In this document: in pieces, positions 1 through 5,793 of the stretch
Numbering within the stretch: the first letter of the stretch is position 1
How the letters are laid out: each line of letters opens with the position of its first letter
Assembly: GCA_016649795.1 (NCBI GenBank)
Contig: JAENWZ010000011.1
Location: 1 to 18,374 of the forward strand
DNA length: 18,374 nucleotides
Direction of reading: 5' to 3'
Origin: Proteiniphilum sp.
Lineage (GTDB): Bacteria; Bacteroidota; Bacteroidia; Bacteroidales; Dysgonomonadaceae
Program-made: the position numbers and the translations under genes
The notes under the pieces: generated by a model
What the model saw: the letters and a program-made list of their open reading frames with translations, nothing else
Told to the model about the DNA's origin: nothing
Database searches by the model: none

Positions 1-524
1 AGGGGGTGAATGCGCTCTACATAGCACTGGAGGATATCGCTACGCTGCGATCGTTGCCATTCGACAGGATATCACCCTCCATGGGTGAGGTGAAGCTGAC
101 AGTGACACAAATCAATGCCGGCACGCAGCACAATGTGGTGCCCGACAGATGCAGCTTTGTGGTGGATATCCGCCCCACGGAACAATACAGCAACAGCGAG
201 ATCATGGATATTCTTAAACCTCTGGTGAAGAGTACGCTTACAGCCCGGTCACTCACCAACAGAAGCTCGGCAACACCCTCCAATCACCGGTTAATGGATT
301 GCGTGAGACAGATGGGTATTGAGACTTATACATCCCCCACCACTTCAGACTGGATGCGGATCACATGTCCGGCACTGAAGATGGGTACCGGTGAATCGGC
401 CCGGTCACATCAGGCTGACGAGTTCGTGCTTATCAATGAACTGGAACAGGGAATCAACGGATACATTGCCTTCATCACACAACTGGCAAACTTAAGCAAT
501 AAGCAATTAGCGGTTAGCAATTAG
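1..524 (+). CDS. argE: M20-family acyl-ornithine/citrulline deacylase, C-terminal part (5' end outside window)
   Basis: Zn-dependent M20 amidohydrolase that removes the N-acyl group from an arginine-pathway intermediate in the cytoplasm. The reading frame is open to base 1, so the N-terminal catalytic half is missing here; the GTG at 6 is an internal Val codon. Visible are the dimerisation (lid) domain with INAGTQHNVVPDR and a following VVDIRP strand, and the return to the catalytic domain with GTGESARSHQADEFV, whose His is the usual last metal ligand. The next gene is argH, which supports an arginine role. Some Bacteroidetes use N-succinylated ornithine/citrulline, so the true substrate could be N-succinyl- or N-acetyl-citrulline rather than acetylornithine; the fragment cannot decide. 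The last residues (NKQLAVSN) and the TAG stop lie inside a repeat (see findings). A dapE-like M20 enzyme is the main alternative. Confidence 0.8.
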   Translation, partial: GVNALYIALEDIATLRSLPFDRISPSMGEVKLTVTQINAGTQHNVVPDRCSFVVDIRPTEQYSNSEIMDILKPLVKSTLTARSLTNRSSATPSNHRLMDCVRQMGIETYTSPTTSDWMRITCPALKMGTGESARSHQADEFVLINELEQGINGYIAFITQLANLSNKQLAVSN

Positions 525-605
525 CTGAATGCTGGAAACAAAACCGCTGCTCTGATTAAACTTTCAACAAAAAGCTGAATGCTGATAGCTGACAGCTAAA
601 AAAAT
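502..605 (+). repeat. GCTGA-rich intergenic repeat island 1
   Basis: Low-complexity stretch between argE and argH. AGCAATTAGC occurs at 502-511 and 516-525 (period 14). AGCTGAATGCTG occurs at 523-534 and again at 573-584, followed by further TAGCTGACAGCT units and an A-rich run just before argH. The same style of sequence fills the zwf-pgl gap (9950-10116). I see no TAnnTTTG promoter in this gap, so argH may be read through from argE. Confidence 0.7.
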
Positions 606-615
606 AGATACAACT

Positions 616-1911
616 ATGGCAAAAATATGGGATAAAGGCTTTGATGCCAATCAGATAGTGGAAGATTTCACGGTGGGTAGAGACAGGGAGCTGGATCTCC
701 GACTGGCGAAATATGATATTAAGGGATCAATGGCGCACATAAAGATGTTGGTTGGAATAGGTCTGCTGGAGCCGGAGGAAGAGAAAGCACTGCGGACAGA
801 GCTGCAACATATTCTGGCAGATGTGGAGAAAGGCAGTTTCTGTCTCGATGATGATGCGGAAGATATCCACTCACAGATAGAGACGATACTGACAGAGCAG
901 TTGGGGGAAATGGGCAAAAAGATCCATTCGGGACGCTCACGCAACGATCAGGTGCTGTGTGATATCAAGCTATACCTGAAAGAGGAGATCCTCCAGATCA
1001 AAGAAGAGGTGCTACAGTTGTTTTATCTGCTGCAGTCACTCAGCGAGAAGCATAAAGAGGTGCTACTACCGGGTTATACCCATGCACAGATAGCCATGCC
1101 CTCTTCGTTCGGTTTGTGGTTCGGTGCTTTTGCAGAGACTTTGGTGGATGATATGCACACCCTTGCGGCAGCATGGAAGGTAGCCGATCAGAACCCGCTC
1201 GGTTCTGCCGCGGGATACGGCAGCTCTTTCCCGCTGGACAGAGAGATGACCACCCGCGAACTGGGTTTCGCCACGATGAACTACAATGTGGTTGCCGCAC
1301 AGATGGGCCGGGGTAAGACCGAAAGGATCCTCGCACAGAGCATGGCTAACATCGCCTCCACACTTAATAAACTGGCGACAGACAACTGTATGTACCTCTC
1401 CGGGAACTATAGCTTTATCTCCTACCCCCATGAGCTGACCACCGGCTCAAGTATCATGCCGCACAAAAAAAATCCCGATGTGTGGGAGCTGATAAGAGCA
1501 CACTGTAACAGGCTGCAGAGCCTTCCGAATGAAATCACCCTGATGACCACCAATATGGCTCACGGGTATCATCGGGATTATCAGCTACTTAAAGAGGTAC
1601 TGTTCCCGGCAATGGAGACACTACACTCTCTGCTGCAGATGTCCTATTTTATGTTGGAACATGTGTCTGTAAACGAAGACATCCTCTCCGATCCACGCTA
1701 CGACTATCTTTTCACCGTGGAGGAGGTAAACAGGCGGGTACAGCAGGGCATGCCGTTCCGGGAAGCATACAAAGAGGTGGGAAAAGAGGTGCAGGAGGGA
1801 ACATTCCATGCTGAGAAAAAGGTAGATCACACCCATGCGGGAAGTATCGGGAATCTCTGCACGAAAGAGATCAAAAAGAAAATGGAGAGAGCATCAGAAG
1901 GCATCATGTAA
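616..1911 (+). CDS. argH: Argininosuccinate lyase
   Basis: Cleaves argininosuccinate to arginine and fumarate, the last step of arginine synthesis; a cytoplasmic homotetramer of the fumarase/aspartase superfamily. The 431-residue protein carries the superfamily signature GSSIMPHKKNP at about residues 277-287, with Ser279 in the position of the catalytic Ser on the mobile loop. It also has the GYTHAQIAMP segment typical of argininosuccinate lyases and the HSGRSRNDQ motif near residue 104. It is somewhat shorter than the roughly 450-460 residues of most homologues, with a reduced C-terminal region, but no key motif is missing. The start is the only ATG ahead of the conserved N-terminus (MAKIWDKGF). 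It lies 91 nt after the ArgE-like gene on the same strand and ends at a strong bidirectional terminator. Confidence 0.96.
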   Translation: MAKIWDKGFDANQIVEDFTVGRDRELDLRLAKYDIKGSMAHIKMLVGIGLLEPEEEKALRTELQHILADVEKGSFCLDDDAEDIHSQIETILTEQLGEMGKKIHSGRSRNDQVLCDIKLYLKEEILQIKEEVLQLFYLLQSLSEKHKEVLLPGYTHAQIAMPSSFGLWFGAFAETLVDDMHTLAAAWKVADQNPLGSAAGYGSSFPLDREMTTRELGFATMNYNVVAAQMGRGKTERILAQSMANIASTLNKLATDNCMYLSGNYSFISYPHELTTGSSIMPHKKNPDVWELIRAHCNRLQSLPNEITLMTTNMAHGYHRDYQLLKEVLFPAMETLHSLLQMSYFMLEHVSVNEDILSDPRYDYLFTVEEVNRRVQQGMPFREAYKEVGKEVQEGTFHAEKKVDHTHAGSIGNLCTKEIKKKMERASEGIM

Positions 1912-1946
1912 TATCTGTTGTCTCTTCCGGAGTTTGCAAATGCAAC

Positions 1947-1992
1947 AAAAAAAAGGTTTACACAGTCTCTATATCCTGCGTAAACCTTTTTC
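1947..1992. terminator. Bidirectional intrinsic terminator between argH and the DUF6448 gene
   Basis: Perfect 12-bp arms AAAAAGGTTTAC (1950-1961) and GTAAACCTTTTT (1980-1991) around an 18-nt loop. An A-run precedes and a T-run ends the structure, so on either strand the stem is followed by U residues. It lies 36 nt past the argH stop and 20 nt past the stop of the opposing gene, ending both transcripts. Confidence 0.85.
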
Positions 1993-2011
1993 TATGAGGG
2001 GTGAGAGAGGA

Positions 2012-2623
2012 TCAGTGCACGTGTGCAGCTTCTCTGTCTACCATATTATGCACCGCCTCAATGCTGTGTGTGTAATCCACATAAGCAGCCACAAACTGAC
2101 GACCCTGCTCCGGAGAGTCGTTTTTCACCTTGTTCAAAGCGGCCACCTTCTCATATTTCTCCTTTAGCACAGCGTTCACATGGTTGCTGAGTGCATTCAG
2201 CAGGTGATCAATATCGCCGTTCTCCAGTGCCTTATCACTCATTACAATAATCTTGCTGGTGGTTCCTGCCGGTTTCAGTCCGGTGTAAGGAGCACCCTCC
2301 ATCTGGCGGTGCAGACGTACAAAGGTTTCATAAAAATGGGTCTTCACGATCTCATACACTTCCGGATCTCCGTTATTCAGGTTGTAGGTTTTGTGGAACA
2401 ACGCCACCACTTCCTCCTCATCCTCTGCACTGATCCATTTTTTGATCAGCTCCACATTGTTTGTCTCCAGTGCTTTGGCAGCATCTTTTAGTACCGGTCC
2501 GTCGTATGAATCGCAATGAGCCTGTGCCGGTTGAACAGCGATGATGGAGAAGAACACTATCAGGGATAATACCAACAGTGATTTGAATAAGTTTGTTGAC
2601 ATACTGAAATTTCTCTTTTGCAT
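2012..2623 (-). CDS. Exported His-rich DUF6448-family protein
   Basis: Function unknown. The N-terminus has a charged start, a hydrophobic core (about residues 12-30) and an AQA signal-peptidase site at 33-35, so the mature protein should be periplasmic or secreted and begin with His36-Cys37-Asp38. The rest is mostly helical with scattered His (77, 96, 105, 140, 148, 186, 192, 201, 203) and many acidic residues, ending AAHVH. From memory, the HCD-x-x-DGP start is the hallmark of DUF6448; that assignment was not checked. Metal binding is plausible but is an inference. Met8 is an alternative start and would still leave an export signal. It is divergent from the Crp/Fnr-type regulator, with a -7 element at 2681-2688 and a palindrome at 2708-2727 just upstream, so it is probably controlled by that regulator. 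Confidence 0.72.
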   Translation of the reverse strand: MQKRNFSMSTNLFKSLLVLSLIVFFSIIAVQPAQAHCDSYDGPVLKDAAKALETNNVELIKKWISAEDEEEVVALFHKTYNLNNGDPEVYEIVKTHFYETFVRLHRQMEGAPYTGLKPAGTTSKIIVMSDKALENGDIDHLLNALSNHVNAVLKEKYEKVAALNKVKNDSPEQGRQFVAAYVDYTHSIEAVHNMVDREAAHVH

Positions 2624-2680
2624 AATTTTTCTTTTTAATGAATTCTATTTTAAACTGTTATTTCCTTATCTTTACATTAA

Positions 2681-2688
2681 CAAAGATA
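2681..2688 (-). promoter_or_regulatory. -7 element of the DUF6448 gene promoter (TATCTTTG)
   Basis: On the minus strand this reads TATCTTTG, an exact match to the Bacteroidota -7 consensus TAnnTTTG, and predicts transcription starting near 2677 with a leader of about 50 nt. No TTTG sits at the usual -33 position (minus strand CAAT at 2711-2708), as expected for a promoter needing an activator. The element is one arm of an 8-bp inverted repeat, TTATCTTT (2666-2673) and AAAGATAA (2682-2689). Confidence 0.6.
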
Positions 2689-2707
2689 ATGACCAGCGAA
2701 CCCGAAA

Positions 2708-2727
2708 ATTGTCACCCGGGAGACAAT
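2708..2727. promoter_or_regulatory. Near-perfect 20-bp palindrome, candidate operator for the adjacent Crp/Fnr regulator
   Basis: ATTGTC-A-CCCGGG-A-GACAAT: 18 of 20 positions are symmetric, with two mirrored A/A mismatches. Length and half-site style fit a Crp/Fnr dimer site. Its centre is at 2717.5, about 41 bp upstream of the start inferred for the DUF6448 gene and about 90 bp upstream of the regulator's start codon. Binding by the regulator is inferred from position and symmetry only. Confidence 0.5.
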
Positions 2728-2808
2728 GTCGTATTTTTAATCCTGTTTAACATTCAATGAATGAGCAAATCCACTTTCGCGTTTATCATCTCCTAAACCT
2801 GATATATT

Positions 2809-3579
2809 ATGGGTGAAACAAAACAGAGACACGATCATCTGCATGACCTAATGAATGAGCATCAGCTTAAACATAATCAGGATGATCGGGACAATCCGCG
2901 AGAGGAACAGGGACTTCATCACAACCATGAATTATCGTACTGCCCGCTATTCAAAGGACTTACCCAAAGTGAACATGATGCGTTCCTGGACCGGAACGTG
3001 AAGGAGATCCTTACCTTTAAAAAGGGAGAGACGGTGGTACGCCAGGGAGATCCCATTTCTTTTGTGATGCTTCTGGTACAGGGCAGCGTCAGAACGGAGA
3101 TGATTACACAAGAGGGAAATATACTCAATATTGATACGCTGGAAGCGGTGATTCCGCTGGCGCCGGCCTTTATTTACGGATCTAATAACAGTTATCCGGT
3201 GGATATCATTGCGGTGGAGCCCTGCACCTTCCTGAAGATATCGAAGGCGGTTTGGCTGGAAGAGATGGCCCACAATAAGAAGCTGATGACCAATTTCCTG
3301 ACGATGAACGCCGACCTCACTTTCTTCCTGACGAATAAGCTGCAAATGATCTCACTCAAAAGTTTGAAGATGAAGTTATCTGCGTTTCTCCTGGAAAAAA
3401 CAACCAACGAGAAAGAAACGTACGTTTTAAAGCAATCACGTACCCGTCTGGCGGAGTACTTCGGCGTGCAGCGACAGTCGCTGGCACGCACCCTTAAGGA
3501 GATGGAGGATGAGGGAACGATTGAGCTGAAAGGGAAGAGAGTGAGGGTACTGAACAGAGGCAGGCTTATCAGGGGTTAG
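2809..3579 (+). CDS. Crp/Fnr-family transcriptional regulator with His-rich N-terminal extension
   Basis: A DNA-binding regulator of 256 residues. After an unusual hydrophilic extension (residues 1-42; His at 8, 10, 12, 18, 22, 37, 38 and 40) comes SYCPLFKGLT, the normal beginning of a Crp-type cyclic-nucleotide-binding-like domain (about 45-165), including RQGDP and LVQGSV. A dimerisation helix and a C-terminal winged helix follow (about 205-250), with recognition helix VQRQSLARTL. That helix has Gln where CRP and FNR have Glu, so the DNA target probably differs from theirs. There is no FNR-type N-terminal Cys cluster; Cys45 is the only Cys near it. Met15 is an alternative start, but the His-rich part would mostly remain. 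It is divergent from the DUF6448 gene and upstream of pta-ackA, so either could be a target. The ligand is unknown; metal, haem/NO and a nucleotide are all possible. Confidence 0.85.
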   Translation: MGETKQRHDHLHDLMNEHQLKHNQDDRDNPREEQGLHHNHELSYCPLFKGLTQSEHDAFLDRNVKEILTFKKGETVVRQGDPISFVMLLVQGSVRTEMITQEGNILNIDTLEAVIPLAPAFIYGSNNSYPVDIIAVEPCTFLKISKAVWLEEMAHNKKLMTNFLTMNADLTFFLTNKLQMISLKSLKMKLSAFLLEKTTNEKETYVLKQSRTRLAEYFGVQRQSLARTLKEMEDEGTIELKGKRVRVLNRGRLIRG

Positions 3580-3626
3580 AACAGGATAGATCAACTTAAA
3601 TACAATCCCTTTTAGACATGTGACAA

Positions 3627-3696
3627 TGAATTACAAAATCTACTTAAACCAATCTTTTTTCTCTGTCATTTTGTAAGTTCATTCACTCTTTTTTTC
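3627..3696 (+). terminator. Long-loop dyad between the Crp/Fnr gene and pta; possible terminator or operator
   Basis: TTACAAAAT (3631-3639) and ATTTTGTAA (3668-3676) are perfect 9-bp arms. They extend with a one-base bulge to TGAA (3627-3630) and TTCA (3678-3681). The spacer is 28 nt. A run of seven T follows at about 3689-3695. It may end the regulator transcript, or be a protein site just upstream of the pta promoter. The long loop keeps confidence low. Confidence 0.4.
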
Positions 3697-3705
3697 GTAC
3701 TTTTG
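3670..3705 (+). promoter_or_regulatory. Promoter of the pta operon
   Basis: TACTTTTG at 3698-3705 matches the Bacteroidota -7 element TAnnTTTG exactly. A TTTG at 3670-3673 could be the -33 box, but the 24-nt spacer is longer than the usual 19-21. Transcription would start near 3709-3712, giving a leader of about 65-70 nt. Confidence 0.6.
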
Positions 3706-3777
3706 CAGAGACCATGTTTTTAATGCAATTCGTCTCCTGATCGTTATTGAGAAGACCAAAACAAACATACTTACACG

Positions 3778-4791
3778 ATGAACTTAATTGAAAGCATCAT
3801 TGAACGGGCTAAAGCCGACAAACAGCGTATTGTATTGCCCGAAGGTACTGAGAAACGCACACTTCAGGCAGCCGATCAATTGATACGCGACGGCGTTGCC
3901 GAGATTATTCTGTTGGGAAATCCAGTGGAGATAGAGCAATTGGCTAAAAAAATGGAGCTCGAGAATCTTGACAGAGCCATAATTGTTGATCCAAAGAGCC
4001 ACGACAAAAAAGAAGCTTACATCGACCTACTGGTAGAGCTGCGAAAAAAGAAGGGGATGACACCCGAAGAGGCAGCGCTGCTGGTGGAAGATCCGCTCTA
4101 CCTGGCTTGCCTCATGATCAAAAATGGTGAAGCGGACGGCGAGATCGCCGGTGCGCAAAACACGACGGGTGATGTGCTTCGCCCCGCCCTGCAGATTATC
4201 AAAACATCGCCGGGAGTAAAAGTGGTGTCCGGTGCTTTTATTATGTTCACTAAAACGCCTCAGTATGGTGAAAATGGCATCCTTATCTTTGCAGATTGTG
4301 CGGTGATGCCTAACCCCAATGCTGAGGAACTGGCTTCCATAGCCCTGGCATCCGCGCAAACGGCAAGAAGTCTTGTAGGTGTGGAACCTAAAGTAGCGAT
4401 GCTGAGCTTCTCAACCAAAGGTAGTGCCGAGCATGAGATGATTGACAAAGTAAGGGAAGCCACCCGTATCGCGAAAAAATTGAATCCTTCATTGCAGATT
4501 GATGGAGAGCTGCAGGCCGATGCAGCCCTCGTACCCGCCGTGGGAGCAAGCAAAGCCCCGGGCAGTGCAATTGCCGGTAAAGCCAACGTTCTGGTCTTCC
4601 CAACGCTTGAATCGGGGAATATCGCTTATAAACTGGTGCAGAGACTGGGGAACGCTGAGGCGGTAGGACCTGTATTACAGGGCATGGCGGCTCCCGTGAA
4701 TGATCTCTCACGCGGCTGTTCTGTGGACGATATCTACAAGATGGTGGCCATCGCTGCCAATCAGTCCATTGGCATGAAACAAAACAAATAA
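3778..4791 (+). CDS. pta: Phosphate acetyltransferase (short, single-domain type)
   Basis: Interconverts acetyl-CoA plus phosphate and acetyl-phosphate plus CoA, the first step of acetate formation with ATP gain. The 337-residue protein covers only the catalytic PTA/PTB domain and lacks the DRTGG/P-loop regions of the long enterobacterial enzyme. Family segments visible include IVLPEGTEKRTLQAA near the N-terminus, GEADGEIAGAQNTTGDVLRPALQI in the middle, and SFSTKGSAEHEM, NVLVFPTLESGNIAYKL and GPVLQGMAAPVNDLSRG towards the C-terminus. The last segments favour acetyl- over butyryl-transferase, as does ackA two genes downstream. A consensus -7 element lies about 75 nt upstream. The HAD-like gene begins 8 nt after the stop, so the three genes are probably one transcript. 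Confidence 0.95.
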   Translation: MNLIESIIERAKADKQRIVLPEGTEKRTLQAADQLIRDGVAEIILLGNPVEIEQLAKKMELENLDRAIIVDPKSHDKKEAYIDLLVELRKKKGMTPEEAALLVEDPLYLACLMIKNGEADGEIAGAQNTTGDVLRPALQIIKTSPGVKVVSGAFIMFTKTPQYGENGILIFADCAVMPNPNAEELASIALASAQTARSLVGVEPKVAMLSFSTKGSAEHEMIDKVREATRIAKKLNPSLQIDGELQADAALVPAVGASKAPGSAIAGKANVLVFPTLESGNIAYKLVQRLGNAEAVGPVLQGMAAPVNDLSRGCSVDDIYKMVAIAANQSIGMKQNK

Positions 4792-4799
4792 TTTACCAT

Positions 4800-5780
4800 A
4801 TGAGTGAAATGATTATAGAACCTATTGAGAAATATGGACTTACCATCACTGCTGACGGCAAGAACAAGCCTTTATTCTCAAAGATTGGTGTGGTAGGCGC
4901 GGGGAAAGAGGGTAGAAACATTATCAATATGGCTTCAACGGCCGGCATGGAGGTGGTATTCCTGGATGAATCACCTGAACGGAATGATTTTGTGCTGGGA
5001 GAGATTGAAAAAATCATGGACCAGAAGATCAGCAACTGGGGTTTGACACAATCGGAGAAGAAAGTGATCATGAACCGCATCACACAGACGCTGGAGTATG
5101 AAGATTTTGCGGGATGTGACATGGTGATCGAATGTACCCGTTATACCGAAAGCGGGCGACGCAGTACACCGCTCCGAAAAAATATCTTTAAGAAGCTGGA
5201 AGAGATCCTTGATGCCGATGCCATTATCGCCACTAACGGTTCCACGGTAATCATCAGTGAGCTGGCAGCCGACCTGGAGCATAAAGAGCGCTGTGTAAGC
5301 CTTTACTTCCCGGTAGCACACCCCGATGCCCGCATATTGGAGATAGTGAGTGGCATGTATACCTCAGAAGAGGTATATAGCAAAATGGAGATATTCGCCA
5401 GGCTGATCAACTACAAGGCTCACCGCATCAATGAAAGCAATGGGAACGTGAGCCTGAGAATGTTGGCGACCATGCTTAATGAGGCTTGCCAGATGCTGCT
5501 GGAGAGAGTCTGCTCCATGGAAGATATTGAAGAGACCTTCACCATTATTTATGGTCAGCGTTACGGTATCTTCCGTATGGCAGACATCATCGGCATTGAA
5601 CGCCTGGTAACATTGATGGAGGCGATGTTCAACGATTTCGGAGCGAAGCATTACAAACCCAATCCTCTTCTATGGAAGCTGTACCGTTCCAACCAGCTGG
5701 GTGTACGTACAGGGAAAGGTTTTTTTATTTACGATGAAAACGGGAATCCGCTTTCACCCAACAAATCACTGTACAACTAA
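4800..5780 (+). CDS. 3-hydroxyacyl-CoA dehydrogenase family protein with altered active site
   Basis: The Rossmann NAD-binding half is recognisable: GAGKEG at 33-38 and an acidic residue, Asp56, after beta-2, preferring NAD. The C-terminal HAD helical domain is also present, ending KTGKGF-like (RTGKGFFIYDENG, about 305-317). Against the clostridial 3-hydroxybutyryl-CoA dehydrogenase sequence recalled from memory, residues around 155-222 align without gaps. The catalytic His falls on Tyr169, while its partner Glu is kept as Glu181. The conserved substrate-contacting Asn of the VNR motif is Leu219. An N-terminal extension of about 26 residues and a short insert near 112-120 are also unusual. 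The usual oxidation of 3-hydroxyacyl-CoA is therefore doubtful. Lying 8 nt after pta and 13 nt before ackA, it probably acts at or senses the acetyl-CoA/acetyl-phosphate branch, but no function can be assigned. Confidence 0.85.
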   Translation: MSEMIIEPIEKYGLTITADGKNKPLFSKIGVVGAGKEGRNIINMASTAGMEVVFLDESPERNDFVLGEIEKIMDQKISNWGLTQSEKKVIMNRITQTLEYEDFAGCDMVIECTRYTESGRRSTPLRKNIFKKLEEILDADAIIATNGSTVIISELAADLEHKERCVSLYFPVAHPDARILEIVSGMYTSEEVYSKMEIFARLINYKAHRINESNGNVSLRMLATMLNEACQMLLERVCSMEDIEETFTIIYGQRYGIFRMADIIGIERLVTLMEAMFNDFGAKHYKPNPLLWKLYRSNQLGVRTGKGFFIYDENGNPLSPNKSLYN

Positions 5781-5786
5781 GGGAGG
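5781..5786 (+). promoter_or_regulatory. Strong Shine-Dalgarno of ackA
   Basis: GGGAGG immediately after the TAA of the preceding gene, 7 nt from the ackA ATG. Such strong sites are uncommon here outside the ribosomal genes, so ackA may be translated more efficiently than the gene before it. Confidence 0.55.
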
Positions 5787-5793
5787 ATAAACA

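Noticed and set aside
1835..2167. Open frame of 110 codons running from the argH end across the terminator
   Set aside because: Overlaps the argH 3' end, the terminator and the antisense of the DUF6448 gene; no family resemblance.
2757..2816. 19-codon frame overlapping the start of the Crp/Fnr gene
   Set aside because: Short, no ribosome-binding site, and several ATGs occur by chance in this AT-rich gap; not enough to call a leader peptide.
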